64,000 nucleotides of DNA from contig JAADHC010000025.1 in assembly GCA_013152085.1 (NCBI GenBank), positions 45,097 to 109,096 on the forward strand, written 5' to 3'. The position numbers were made by a program, and so were the translations under genes. Source of the stretch: Chlorobiota bacterium. GTDB taxonomy: Bacteria > Bacteroidota > Bacteroidia > Bacteroidales > VadinHA17. Below, in pieces: positions 55,315-64,000 of this stretch (its first letter is position 1; every line of letters starts with the position of its first letter). The notes beneath the pieces were generated by a model, which was given only the letters and a program-made list of their open reading frames with translations, did not search any database and was not told the origin of the DNA.

Positions 55315-55400
55315 GTCAAACTTCCTACACCGGCATTACCCGGATCAGGTTCAAAGGGTTTGATCTCAGCCCGTAATATTCAGGCACCCCCGTTCCTATC
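55315..55400 (-). promoter_or_regulatory. TPP riboswitch (THI element)
   Basis: Minus-strand reading contains the conserved GGGGTGCC, then GGCTGAGAT, then ACCCTTTGAACCTGATC and GGGTAATGCCGG, closing with GTAGGAA. This is the standard thi-box arrangement of the thiamine pyrophosphate aptamer. It ends about 40 nt before the receptor ATG, so TPP binding would block translation or transcription of the receptor. Confidence 0.95.
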
Positions 55401-55435
55401 GAAGACAAAGATATGACAGAATAATTTATTAACAA

Positions 55436-55464
55436 AAAAAAATGGGCACAAACGGCCCATTTTT
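55436..55464 (-). terminator. hairpin terminator after thioredoxin
   Basis: 10-bp stem AAAAATGGGC/GCCCATTTTT, loop ACAAACG (as on the plus strand), followed by T7 on the minus strand. Confidence 0.82.
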
Positions 55465-55481
55465 ATTCTCCGGGTTTCCTC

Positions 55482-55850
55482 TCAGGCTTCCTCTTTTTCT
55501 ACCTTCAGAACATCATTTATTGCCTTGTGTAATGTGTCTTTAGGAAGTGCTCCCAATGCCATTTGCGGGGCATCATCCTTAGGACAAAACAGCAGGGACG
55601 GAATACTGCGGATACCAAAAACAGCAGCCAGTTCCTGATGAGCTTCCGTATCTACTTTATAAATGTTGATTTTATCCTTGAATTCATCAGCCAGTTCCTC
55701 AAGTATCGGAGCAACAATTTTACACGGCTGACACCAGTCAGCATAAAAATCAACCAAACAAGGCTTGTCGCCTTTAAATTTCCAATCTTTGTTTTCTTCG
55801 TAATTGAAAACTTTTTCCTTAAAAGTTTCTGTTGTCAAATGTTCTAACAT
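55482..55850 (-). CDS. thioredoxin with WCQPC active site
   Basis: 122 aa, cytoplasmic (no signal peptide). LVDFYADWCQPCKIVAPILEEL is the thioredoxin active site; the usual WCGPC has Gln in place of Gly, which is seen in some Bacteroidota thioredoxins and may alter redox potential. IYKVDTEAHQELAAVFGIRSIPSLLFC supplies the cis-Pro loop. A general disulfide reductase; monocistronic with its own promoter and terminator. Confidence 0.92.
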   Translation of the reverse strand: MLEHLTTETFKEKVFNYEENKDWKFKGDKPCLVDFYADWCQPCKIVAPILEELADEFKDKINIYKVDTEAHQELAAVFGIRSIPSLLFCPKDDAPQMALGALPKDTLHKAINDVLKVEKEEA

Positions 55851-55883
55851 CCTTACTAAAATTTAATAATTATTCGTATTATG

Positions 55884-55891
55884 CAAAATTA
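55884..55891 (-). promoter_or_regulatory. predicted -7 box TAATTTTG for thioredoxin
   Basis: Exact TAnnTTTG on the minus strand, 33 nt before the ATG. Confidence 0.5.
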
Positions 55892-55964
55892 ACACATCGA
55901 AATATCAAGATATGTACCAAGGTGCAAATATAGCGCAAAAATGTAATTAATCTCTTTTTAATTG

Positions 55965-55972
55965 TAATTTTG
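55965..55972 (+). promoter_or_regulatory. predicted -7 box TAATTTTG for the CCA-transferase-like gene
   Basis: Exact TAnnTTTG, 17 nt before the ATG. Confidence 0.5.
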
Positions 55973-55988
55973 TCAGTATTTAGAACCT

Positions 55989-57425
55989 ATGGCAGAAAAG
56001 GATATGAAGAAATGTCTGGATCATCCTGTTTTCAGGGTAATATCAGATATTGTTACCAGAAGGGACGTTTCCGCCTATGTGATCGGTGGTTTTGTCAGAG
56101 ATTGTATCCTTGGCAGAGATCATTCAATACAGGATATAGATATCCTTATTGTCGGAAAAGGGATTGAGATCGCCAGGGAAGTTGCATCATCTCTGATACC
56201 CAAACCAAAAGTCAGCATATTCAAACGTTTTGGTACAGCAATGTTCCGGTATGGTGATATGGAAATTGATTTTGTCGGAGCACGAAAAGAATCGTACAGT
56301 CCCGACTCGAGGAAACCGGCCGTTGAAGAAGGAACCCTGGAAGATGACCAGCGACGGCGTGATTTTACGGTTAATGCTATGGCAATCAGTCTTAAAAGAG
56401 AATCTTATGGTGCATTTATAGACCCTTTTAACGGCCTCAAAGATCTGCAGGACAGGATCTTGCGCACACCACTGGATCCTGATGTGACTTTCTCGGATGA
56501 TCCGCTGCGAATGATGCGTGCCATCCGTTTTGCTACCGAACTGGATTTTCAACTCTCTACCGAAGTGGAAGAAGGAATCCGGAAAAACCGAGACAGGATC
56601 AGTATTGTCAGTATGGAAAGAATCACAACCGAACTCAATAAAATAATGATGGCAGACACTCCGTCGAGAGGATTCCTTCTCATGGATAAAACCGGGTTAC
56701 TGGCAATTATACTGCCTGAGGTTTATACACTCAAGGGTGTGGAGACACGCGAGGGAAAATCTCATAAAGATGTATTTCTTCATACACTGCAGGTCCTTGA
56801 TAATATTAGCCGGAAATCTGATAATCTCTGGCTCCGGTGGGCAGCACTTCTGCATGACATAGCCAAACCTGCAACTAAGAAATTTATGCCGGATCATGGC
56901 TGGACCTTTCACGGACATGAATTCCTGGGTTCCAGAATGGTTCCCCGTATTTTCAGGAATCTGAAACTTCCGCTTCATGAAAGAACAAATTATGTTAGCA
57001 AACTGGTAGCCCTGCATCTGAGACCCATTGCCCTTGTTACCGAACAAATTACCGATTCCGCCCTGCGCCGTTTGATCTTCGATGCCGGGGATGACCTTGA
57101 AGATCTCATGACCCTGTGCGAAGCTGATATCACTTCCAGGAATCCCGGAAAAGTCAGAAAACATCTCAATAATTTTAAGTTTGTCAGACTGAAGCTAAAA
57201 GAAATAGAAGACAAAGATGCCATTCGCAATTTTCAGCCCCCGGTCAGCGGGGAAGAGATTATGAAAATTTTTGGTATTCCTCCGTCAAAGACCGTCGGAA
57301 TCATTAAGGAAGCAATCAAAGATGCTATTCTTGACGGGAAAATACACAACTCGCGTGAAGAAGCACTTCGCCTGATGTATAAACTTGGTGAAGAAATAGG
57401 ACTAAAACCTGCAGATCAGAAATAA
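55989..57425 (+). CDS. CCA-adding-enzyme / poly(A)-polymerase family nucleotidyltransferase with HD domain
   Basis: 478 aa. Class II nucleotidyltransferase head: AYVIGGFVRDCILGRDHSIQDIDILIVG with the DxD-type catalytic acids, VDFVGARKESYS and RRRDFTVNAMAISL, RNA-binding neck and the ...DDPLRMMRAIRFATELDFQ segment. A C-terminal HD hydrolase domain is present (LHDIAKPATKKF; metal-site HD), as in the HD-type Cca proteins of many bacteria. Adds CCA to tRNAs or, in the related poly(A) polymerases, tails RNA. The window's tRNA without encoded CCA fits the need for such an enzyme. Confidence 0.9.
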   Translation: MAEKDMKKCLDHPVFRVISDIVTRRDVSAYVIGGFVRDCILGRDHSIQDIDILIVGKGIEIAREVASSLIPKPKVSIFKRFGTAMFRYGDMEIDFVGARKESYSPDSRKPAVEEGTLEDDQRRRDFTVNAMAISLKRESYGAFIDPFNGLKDLQDRILRTPLDPDVTFSDDPLRMMRAIRFATELDFQLSTEVEEGIRKNRDRISIVSMERITTELNKIMMADTPSRGFLLMDKTGLLAIILPEVYTLKGVETREGKSHKDVFLHTLQVLDNISRKSDNLWLRWAALLHDIAKPATKKFMPDHGWTFHGHEFLGSRMVPRIFRNLKLPLHERTNYVSKLVALHLRPIALVTEQITDSALRRLIFDAGDDLEDLMTLCEADITSRNPGKVRKHLNNFKFVRLKLKEIEDKDAIRNFQPPVSGEEIMKIFGIPPSKTVGIIKEAIKDAILDGKIHNSREEALRLMYKLGEEIGLKPADQK

Positions 57426-57469
57426 TTATATATTATTATATGTATTATATTATGTATATTAATATATAT
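57426..57469. other. 44-bp almost pure AT spacer between convergent genes
   Basis: Sequence is nearly all A and T (TATATTATATTATG and similar), between the cca-like stop and the nuclease stop. It may help terminate transcription from both sides; no G/C hairpin is visible. Confidence 0.5.
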
Positions 57470-58483
57470 TTATTTTATCTTGATCAATATCGGCAGGTGG
57501 TCGCTAAACCCTCCTGTATAAGTAAAACCCCTAAACGTCCGGTAAGGAATCTTCCGGTCATCGCCGGTAAGTAAAAAATCCGGCCTGAAGATTTCCGGAT
57601 ATCCTGTAACGACCCCATATGCATTCCCTGAGACAGTTAAATTTCTGCTGACAAGAAACTGATCGAATAACCACCAGCGATCATTATAGAATAATGTTCC
57701 TTCACCCTTTAAGTGAGACGATGTCATAAGGTTAACAAGCGAACCGGAAATCTTTTCAATACTGCTATTTACCGGATGTCCGATCATTTGGATGCTTTGA
57801 TCATCCGGTTCATCGTTAAAATCACCCATAACAATAACTTTCGCTCCGGGCTGATTTTCTATCAGGGTATCCAGAACATAATGGATTGTCCGGGCGGCGG
57901 CAATGCGTAATTCTTCTGTTTCCAGGTATCCGGAGGTTCTGGATGGCCAGTGGTTGACAAAAAGATGGAGCGGCAGTGTTCCCCCGACCAGCACATCTGC
58001 ATAAAGGATATCCCGCGTTGGCCTGTAATCTTTCGGTAAGGTTACAGAAACCGGGAAAGCCGTCAGAATTTCCACTTCCGAAGGGTTAAACAACAGCGCA
58101 ACATCTATCCCCCGCTTGTCTGGTGAATCGAAATGAACAAAGCGGTAACCGAACTTTGAAAACGGTGTCTCCGCTACAAGATAATGCAAAACGTATTCGT
58201 TTTCCACTTCGGCAAGGCCGATCATTTCCGGCGGGGTCCAGTCTCCGGCTGCCATGAATACTTTATACAAGTGATTCGCTTTTTGTATAAATCTTGTCCG
58301 TGTCCAGTGTCTCTCTCCGTCAGGTGTAAATTCTTCATCAAGGGTCAGACTGTCATCATAGGGATCGAAAAAATTCTCGGTATTATAAAACAGTATTCGG
58401 ACCGGTTTGTCTGTCCGGGCGGAAAGAAACTCCGGCAGGCTGATCAGAAGAAAAACTGCGGGTAATAAGAATTTTACACACAT
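57470..58483 (-). CDS. secreted endonuclease/exonuclease/phosphatase family protein
   Basis: 337 aa with a signal peptide (LLPAVFLLISLPEFLSA). EEP-fold motifs: ILFYNTENFFDPYDD (metal-binding), MIGLAEVENEY, VNHWPSR, VMGDFNDEPDD and a terminal SDHLPILIKI with the catalytic His. Members hydrolyse nucleic acids, phospholipids or inositol phosphates; substrate unknown, and periplasmic or extracellular location favours nutrient phosphate or DNA scavenging. The start codon overlaps the preceding gene's stop by one base (TAATG). Confidence 0.88.
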   Translation of the reverse strand: MCVKFLLPAVFLLISLPEFLSARTDKPVRILFYNTENFFDPYDDSLTLDEEFTPDGERHWTRTRFIQKANHLYKVFMAAGDWTPPEMIGLAEVENEYVLHYLVAETPFSKFGYRFVHFDSPDKRGIDVALLFNPSEVEILTAFPVSVTLPKDYRPTRDILYADVLVGGTLPLHLFVNHWPSRTSGYLETEELRIAAARTIHYVLDTLIENQPGAKVIVMGDFNDEPDDQSIQMIGHPVNSSIEKISGSLVNLMTSSHLKGEGTLFYNDRWWLFDQFLVSRNLTVSGNAYGVVTGYPEIFRPDFLLTGDDRKIPYRTFRGFTYTGGFSDHLPILIKIK

Positions 58484-59952
58484 TATTTCAGCAATGTAAT
58501 AGTATCTGTCCGTTCAAAGGCTCCCAGATCCGGCGCTGCATCACCGGTTCTGGAATTCCCGTCCAGATCCAGAGGCCAGGCATTTCCAAAAACCGGAGAA
58601 CCTCTGTCAATGATAAAGGCCAGAGAATCCGGGTGAAAATCATAATCCTGAGGGTTGATAAAACCGGGATCATAATTTGCAAAAACTTCACGGAAACGGC
58701 TTGTATCAGACAAATCATATCCATCCTTAACTTTCAGGAGACAATGGTCAAAGGTATAGTTATACTCCGCGGAGGGATCTGATGAGCGTTCCATTTCCTG
58801 ATCCTTGTTCCCATAAATAATAACGTTCCCAAAATCCGCCCGGACCAGATCACCGACAATTAATGCCGTATCATCAATATTATAATAATTGGTTAAAAGC
58901 AGGGCGGGGGTTGTCCGGTTTGACCATGCCCAGTAATTGGCCAGGGTACAATGATAAAAGGTATAATCTCCTCCGGTGGTAAGCACCAAATTATAAAAAC
59001 CACAATCTGCAATCAGCAGATTTCCACCCCTGATGGTCGCACCGATAGTGGATATTCCGGCAAAATTCATATGCATAATCACCGTATTACTAATCACAAG
59101 ATCAGGAGGAGGATCGTTACTATAAAGGTTTCCCAAATGGATACCATAAATCCCATTTTTGATTACAGCATGTTCAATCCGGTTATTTTTACTTCCATTA
59201 AGGAGATAGATCCCCCCCCATTGTCCGGGGATATCCTCATACATCTGTTCAAGACGGTCTCCTGAAAACTGTACCGGAGCATCATATGTACCCAATACTT
59301 CCAGGGTTCCACTAACGTAAACGGTCGAGTTATTATGCAGATAAACCCGTGTCCCCGGCAAAATAGTCAGCGTCTGTAATGTATCAACAAGCATGGAATG
59401 AACGATCAAATAGGGTTTATCATCATTCCATGTCTGGGTAGCAATAATTTCCCCGTCCAGCAGATGAACATCCTGTCCCCAGGCAACAAGATCGATGTCC
59501 TGCCGGTTTCCATTGATTTCAAAGGTTACCGAGTCATGAATATAAACAGGATTATTGTTGTTTTGAGGATCAATGGTTACCTCCACAAAAATATACAGGC
59601 TGTCACCTGCAAGGAGGTCGAGGTCACTAAAATGGGTGCCAGGTTCACCGTCAATATTTAACCTGAAAAATGACTGGTTTCCACCAGCCAGATCAATAGA
59701 TGAGATTTTAAGCGGACTTGAGTAAGGATTATGCACCGTAAAGGATTGTGTTGTGCTCCCAAGTGTTGTAAATATGGTATCAAAAAAAAGAGTATCAACC
59801 GAAAACTTCAACATCGCGTCTGGATCATTGAAATAGAGATCTTTTCTGCAGGACCCCAAGAAAGTTATGGTCAGGAAGGATACCGGTAATATTATAGCTG
59901 TTGTAAAAATAAGGAAAAGCCCTTTAGCCCTGTTATCACTTTTCTGAAACAT
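58483..59952 (-). CDS. right-handed beta-helix lipoprotein
   Basis: 489 aa from ATG 59952 (ORF track begins 11 codons upstream). Lipobox FLTITFLGSC. The N-terminal region (FDTIFTTLGSTTQSFTVHNPYSSPLKISSIDLAGG) resembles a choice-of-anchor/ASPM-SPD-2-type beta domain; residues ~220-440 contain parallel beta-helix repeats (NRIEHAVIKNGIYGIHLGNLYSND, GDYTFYHCTLANYWAW). Ends DLDGNSRTGDAAPDLGAFE, a common C-terminal segment of such surface proteins. No catalytic residues can be named. Coupled to the downstream nuclease. Confidence 0.8.
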   Translation of the reverse strand: MFQKSDNRAKGLFLIFTTAIILPVSFLTITFLGSCRKDLYFNDPDAMLKFSVDTLFFDTIFTTLGSTTQSFTVHNPYSSPLKISSIDLAGGNQSFFRLNIDGEPGTHFSDLDLLAGDSLYIFVEVTIDPQNNNNPVYIHDSVTFEINGNRQDIDLVAWGQDVHLLDGEIIATQTWNDDKPYLIVHSMLVDTLQTLTILPGTRVYLHNNSTVYVSGTLEVLGTYDAPVQFSGDRLEQMYEDIPGQWGGIYLLNGSKNNRIEHAVIKNGIYGIHLGNLYSNDPPPDLVISNTVIMHMNFAGISTIGATIRGGNLLIADCGFYNLVLTTGGDYTFYHCTLANYWAWSNRTTPALLLTNYYNIDDTALIVGDLVRADFGNVIIYGNKDQEMERSSDPSAEYNYTFDHCLLKVKDGYDLSDTSRFREVFANYDPGFINPQDYDFHPDSLAFIIDRGSPVFGNAWPLDLDGNSRTGDAAPDLGAFERTDTITLLK

Positions 59953-60065
59953 TTCTTTGTTTGAAGAGGGTGATATTTTATACATTTGTTCTATTGGAAA
60001 CCGGTATTTTTATGACAGATAATCATTCCCCTGCATAATGAATCAAACTTATAAAAAAAAGCAAT

Positions 60066-61712
60066 ATGAAGAAGTTACAACGCTCCGCAATGCTTATACC
60101 CATTGTGGCATTATTTATAATCAGCTGTCAGAATAACATAAAAAAAGCAGATCTTATTGTTTACGGGGGAACAATCTTTACCATAGATTCAAGTTTTTCC
60201 AAGGTGGAAGCTATGGCCGTTAAAGATGGGAAAATCCTTGCTGTCGGTGCAACGAAAGATATTATGAGCAAATATAAAACAGAAAACAAACTGGACCTCC
60301 GGGGAAAATATGTTTATCCGGGTTTTATAGATGCGCACTGCCATTTTGTTGGATATGGACGCTCTTTGCAATGGGCAGATTTGGTAGGCACGAAATCTTT
60401 CGAAGAAGTAGTGAAGGTTTTGAAAAAGCATCAAAAAGAATTTCCACACGAATGGGTTTTGGGCCGCGGCTGGGATCAGAATGACTGGCAGGATAAACAT
60501 TTTCCCGACCGCCGTCTGCTTGATAAGGCTTTCCCTGATCAACCTGTTCTGATTATCCGCGTGGACGGTCACGGCGCTGTTGCAAACAGGAAAGCCCTTG
60601 AAATTGCCGGAATTACATCCCTGACAGCAGTTTCAGGCGGAGACATCAGGAAAGAAAACGGACGGATCACCGGTGTACTTATTGACAACGCTATTGACCT
60701 GGTCAGAAGATATGTACCCGAACCCGGCAGAGATGAGACGATCCAATCCCTGCTTACTGCTGAAAAAAACTGTTTTGCTGTCGGATTGACAACGGTCAGC
60801 GATGCCGGGCTGGGGTATGAAACACTGAAACTTATTGACAGTTTGCAACAGAATAATAAACTGAAAATACAGATGTATGCTATGTTATCCCCTTCTGAGG
60901 AAAACCTGTCCGGATTTATGACCAAGGGTATTTACCGTACAGATAAATTGCATATCTGCTCGATAAAACTCTTTGCTGACGGAGCTCTTGGTTCCCGTGG
61001 GGCATGCCTGTTTAAACCTTATACCGATGATCCGGGTAACCGTGGATTCCTTGTAACTACGCCTGAGCATTTAACCGCTATTTGTAAACGGGCCTATGAA
61101 GCAGGATACCAGATTAACACGCATTGTATCGGTGATTCAGCGAACCACCTGATACTGAATATATATGCATCATTCCTGAAAGGGAACAATGATCGCCGCT
61201 GGCGTATTGAACATGCTCAGGTAGTTGCACCCGGTGATTTTCATATGTTTGGAGATTTTTCTATCATTCCTTCTGTACAAACCACACACGCAACCTCTGA
61301 CATGTACTGGGCAGAAGACCGCCTGGGAGCCGAAAGAATAAAAGGGGCATACGCCTATCATGATCTGATGGAACAAAACGGATGGATTCCCAATGGCAGT
61401 GACTTCCCGGTAGAGGATATTAATCCGCTGCTGGGCTTTTATGCCGGGATATTCCGGCAGGATACTTCAGGATATCCTCCCGAAGGATTCCAGACTGAAA
61501 ATGCGCTGACCCGGGAAGAGGCATTACGTGCCATGACCATTTGGGCTGCCAAAGCAGACTTTGAAGAAGATTTAAAAGGGAGCCTGGAATCCGGGAAACA
61601 AGCAGATTTCGTGATTCTGGATGAGAATCTCATGGAAATACCCAAAGAGATTATCCCACGGATCAGGGTTCAGGCAACATACATTCAAGGGGAAAAAGTT
61701 TTCCCTGAGTAA
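60066..61712 (+). CDS. amidohydrolase (YtcJ-like) lipoprotein
   Basis: 548 aa. A signal peptide with Cys in ALFIISC suggests a lipoprotein. The amidohydrolase composite fold is clear: N-terminal beta strand domain (LIVYGGTIFTIDSSFSKVEAMAVKDGKILAVG), metal site HxH in GFIDAHCHFVGYG, central INTHCIGDSANHLIL, IEHAQVV, SDFPVEDINPL (Asp) and a C-terminal ALTREEALRAMTIWAAKADF... GKQADFVILDENL. Resembles the predicted metal-dependent hydrolases of the YtcJ group, substrate unknown. Convergent with the GxGYxYP gene. Confidence 0.9.
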   Translation: MKKLQRSAMLIPIVALFIISCQNNIKKADLIVYGGTIFTIDSSFSKVEAMAVKDGKILAVGATKDIMSKYKTENKLDLRGKYVYPGFIDAHCHFVGYGRSLQWADLVGTKSFEEVVKVLKKHQKEFPHEWVLGRGWDQNDWQDKHFPDRRLLDKAFPDQPVLIIRVDGHGAVANRKALEIAGITSLTAVSGGDIRKENGRITGVLIDNAIDLVRRYVPEPGRDETIQSLLTAEKNCFAVGLTTVSDAGLGYETLKLIDSLQQNNKLKIQMYAMLSPSEENLSGFMTKGIYRTDKLHICSIKLFADGALGSRGACLFKPYTDDPGNRGFLVTTPEHLTAICKRAYEAGYQINTHCIGDSANHLILNIYASFLKGNNDRRWRIEHAQVVAPGDFHMFGDFSIIPSVQTTHATSDMYWAEDRLGAERIKGAYAYHDLMEQNGWIPNGSDFPVEDINPLLGFYAGIFRQDTSGYPPEGFQTENALTREEALRAMTIWAAKADFEEDLKGSLESGKQADFVILDENLMEIPKEIIPRIRVQATYIQGEKVFPE

Positions 61713-61728
61713 GTTACTTAAGATAAAA

Positions 61729-63810
61729 TCATTTGTTCTCTTTTTTCTCTTCAAGTAAATGTGGCTTAAACGTAGGCTCCTTCCCTGCCATTTTCAGAAA
61801 TACATCAAGGGGCACTACCTCAAATGTTCTCCCCAGCCGGGTAAATATCTGATTTACCTTATTAATATTGTTCCACTGACGTACATGAATAAGAAGATAA
61901 TAAGGCCTTTGCGGATTTAACCGTGCCAAAGATCGGATATCTGCTTCAGCGTCATCCACGGAGCGTTCCGGATCCAGATAGTAGTCATAGGAGACCAATG
62001 ATCTTCCACCCTGATTATCAAAAGAATAAGCCGGGGCATAACCATTCACAAAACCCAGGCAACCGGGCATACGTTTATAATAGGTATCAACCACTTTTTT
62101 TGTAAGTTCCGTATTTCCTTCAATGGTTGCACCCTCAGAATAATCCATGATCTCAAAAACATTCAGGTCCAGATTTTTCATCAGCAGGTAGGCTGAATCA
62201 ATAAGTGCCGGTAAATACTTATAAGGAACGGCTTTGGGATAAATATATCCGGGACCTGATAAAGAACCTATAAAGTAATCCTTTCCGGTAGCTTCAGAAT
62301 AGAAATATTCCAGCATTGCCGGTGCCAGCCAGTACCAGTTCATCGTAACTTCCCATGCGTAGGGGAGTGTCCCCCTGCCCGGCTGGTTCCAGGCACCCAG
62401 GCCAAGACAATCGGTTTGAACAAAAGAAATATAAACCTTTTTCTCCGGCTTTCTTTTCAGTGCCTTTTCGGGACTATGATTGTTGACAAAATGATACCCG
62501 GGTGAAACCGGGATATGGTGCATAAAGCTCATATTCGGAAGTGTATGCAATCCTTCAACACGAAGTCCGAATGATGAAGCAAGTTTGACGTGATCACGCT
62601 CTTTATCTTTCTTATAAGTATGCCATCCAAAGACAAGACCGAAGGGATGTTGTCCCTGCATAATTTTTTTTGACATAAGATATTCTGCCGTATCCGACGG
62701 ATCCGTGGATAAATTCGTGAAGAAAGTACGGTTCATTATTCCCCAGTCGGCAATACCTGGTTTCATTTCCTCACCGGATTCACCCCCCAGCCAGACAATC
62801 ATATCTTTATTGCACATTGAGTCATATTCTTCATAAACTTTTTTAAAAATTTCCGCATCGTCAAGCCCCTGAAATACACCTCTGAAGTCCTCTTTCTCTT
62901 CCAGCCCGGCTGATTTTGCGAAAGGTATCAAATCCTCTGATATTACAACAGCATCTTTCAATCCTGCTACGGTTAACGCAGCATCCAATGAAACAGGCTT
63001 GTCCGTATCCCAAACGATATAACCGTGAATCTCCTTACGAAAAGTATCCATCAAATCCTCCAGTGAAGTCATTGTAGTAAAGGAAAAATCTTTTTTCTCC
63101 TGTAAAAAGTTATAGATATCACTTGTAAACCGATAATCCCAGTTGTCAGGGTAAATAAAGTATAGCCTCGGACCCTGGCGATTAACCAATCCCTGTAAAC
63201 TTAAAAGGAGTACCTGAATATCCAGGGATTCTTTCACTTTCCAGTTATCAGATAAATAAACAATATATGCTTCCCGGTAGCCATCTCGCTTAAAGACATA
63301 CTTATATCTCTTATTACCAAATATTTCCGGAATATCTACAGTAAACTCCAACTGATTACCATCAAAAGTTAACACCAAACGATTTGTCTCATGTATACTT
63401 CTTGATCCCTGTGAACCCTGAACACTGTAAATTCTCTCCAACAGAATAACATTCCGATCTTTTATTATTTTATATTTTCCTGTAATCTGCTGATCCCCTA
63501 ACACTTTTATGCCTAAGAATACATTGTAGGGAAAGACTCTTGACGACGATAACCATTTTACGGTTTGATCTGCATAAATTATCTGAATGGTATCTTTGAA
63601 TAATCGTGAACCCTTCCCCCAGGTAAAATGCATTTCTGTTTTTTCATGATCAGTAAGTATATCCAGCGTTACTTTACCAAATAACGGGATTGGTTCACTT
63701 TTCCCTTCTATTAATTTCCATTTTCCGGAAAATAAAGATAAATCCACAGCGAAAACCTGAGGAATAATAAATAATCCTATAAACATAAGGAACCAGCGAG
63801 AAATCTTCAT
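61729..63810 (-). CDS. GxGYxYP-family protein with N-terminal lipocalin-like domain
   Basis: 693 aa, secreted (MFIGLFIIPQVFAVD). The C-terminal part has the name-giving SLSGPGYIYPKAVPYKY and nearby QTDCLGLGAWNQPGRGTLPYAWEVTMNWYW, both characteristic of the GxGYxYP putative glycoside hydrolase family. Residues ~20-170 resemble a lipocalin-like beta domain (LFSGKWKLIEGKSEP... TGKYKIIKDRN), and ~180-330 match the family's N-terminal region. Function is not established experimentally; carbohydrate binding or hydrolysis is only the family suggestion. Confidence 0.85.
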   Translation of the reverse strand: MKISRWFLMFIGLFIIPQVFAVDLSLFSGKWKLIEGKSEPIPLFGKVTLDILTDHEKTEMHFTWGKGSRLFKDTIQIIYADQTVKWLSSSRVFPYNVFLGIKVLGDQQITGKYKIIKDRNVILLERIYSVQGSQGSRSIHETNRLVLTFDGNQLEFTVDIPEIFGNKRYKYVFKRDGYREAYIVYLSDNWKVKESLDIQVLLLSLQGLVNRQGPRLYFIYPDNWDYRFTSDIYNFLQEKKDFSFTTMTSLEDLMDTFRKEIHGYIVWDTDKPVSLDAALTVAGLKDAVVISEDLIPFAKSAGLEEKEDFRGVFQGLDDAEIFKKVYEEYDSMCNKDMIVWLGGESGEEMKPGIADWGIMNRTFFTNLSTDPSDTAEYLMSKKIMQGQHPFGLVFGWHTYKKDKERDHVKLASSFGLRVEGLHTLPNMSFMHHIPVSPGYHFVNNHSPEKALKRKPEKKVYISFVQTDCLGLGAWNQPGRGTLPYAWEVTMNWYWLAPAMLEYFYSEATGKDYFIGSLSGPGYIYPKAVPYKYLPALIDSAYLLMKNLDLNVFEIMDYSEGATIEGNTELTKKVVDTYYKRMPGCLGFVNGYAPAYSFDNQGGRSLVSYDYYLDPERSVDDAEADIRSLARLNPQRPYYLLIHVRQWNNINKVNQIFTRLGRTFEVVPLDVFLKMAGKEPTFKPHLLEEKKENK

Positions 63811-63909
63811 AAGAATAGTGATTTGTAAGTAAGGTTACCAACAAAAATAATAAGTTATATGAATTATAAGGTATTTGATAAACCGTATCTGCCGAATAAG
63901 AAGCAAGAA

Positions 63910-64000
63910 TTAATATCTGTTAATCCAGCGGTATCTGCGGGCGTTGTCACCGAACTTGGCGATAAAAGTCAGCTCATGAGAACCGAAGGTTACCCTGCGA
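63910..64000 (-). CDS. C-terminal fragment of an unidentified minus-strand gene
   Basis: Reading from the window edge gives about 29 residues (..TFGSHELTFIAKFGDNARRYRWINRY) to a stop at 63910. Codirectional with the GxGYxYP gene, 99 nt away. A plus-strand ORF from 63860 is also open to the edge (MNYKVFDKPYLPNKKQ), so orientation is not certain. Confidence 0.45.
   Translation of the reverse strand, partial: RRVTFGSHELTFIAKFGDNARRYRWINRY

Noticed and set aside
1-64000. CRISPR arrays, insertion sequences, phage or integrase genes, rRNA.
   Set aside because: No direct repeat array, transposase, integrase or rRNA-like sequence was seen on reading through the window.

Overview
The window reads as a chromosome segment of a Bacteroidota bacterium, probably in the Bacteroidales/Marinilabiliales sphere. 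Evidence seen directly: type IX secretion (T9SS) C-terminal sorting domains on three proteins, two SusD-like lipoproteins, a TonB-dependent receptor with an N-terminal carboxypeptidase-like domain, many lipoproteins with late lipobox cysteines, and repeated Bacteroidota-type promoter boxes (TAnnTTTG). Genes are closely packed, moderate in GC and mostly housekeeping. I see no insertion sequence, phage, CRISPR array or rRNA; one tRNA (CAU anticodon) is present.

Layout. 1-8 kb: end of an M16 peptidase, a secreted T9SS type-B protein, the (p)ppGpp synthetase/hydrolase, a Fur-family regulator lacking the usual CxxC pairs, purA with a TTG start, and an MFS permease. 8-20 kb: a cytidylate-kinase-like protein, an acyl-CoA ligase, a large propeller/SpoIIE signalling protein, two translationally coupled SusD-like lipoproteins without a SusC, and a nine-haem secreted cytochrome c with a T9SS tag. 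20-29 kb: PepD dipeptidase, a thioredoxin-fold protein, a DUF4831 lipoprotein overlapping the NAD(P)HX repair enzyme, a POT peptide transporter, a sulfatase lipoprotein, a DUF1987/SiaC-like protein and the tRNA. 29-41.6 kb: START-like protein, a lptF/G-GT4-GT2-ribBA-fmt chain with overlapping genes, LysM glucosaminidase, cytidine deaminase, RluA, PanB and DnaK. 41.6-49.7 kb: a YwqK-like protein, a T9SS subtilase, then xseA and xseB separated by two TPR histidine kinases. 49.7-64 kb: a cyclic-nucleotide-binding-domain/aspartase fusion with a BadF-type kinase, a TPP-riboswitch-controlled TonB receptor, thioredoxin, a CCA-transferase-like protein, a nuclease/phosphatase, a beta-helix lipoprotein, an amidohydrolase and a GxGYxYP protein.

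How it fits together (inference): a secreted subtilase, M16 peptidase, PepD, POT transporter and aspartase suggest a cell that lives partly on peptides and amino acids. The cytochrome points to electron transfer at or outside the outer membrane. The most unusual items are the aspartase fused to a cNMP-type sensor with an altered phosphate-binding cassette, the T9SS-tagged nonahaem cytochrome, the split xseA-kinase-kinase-xseB locus and the orphan SusD pair.
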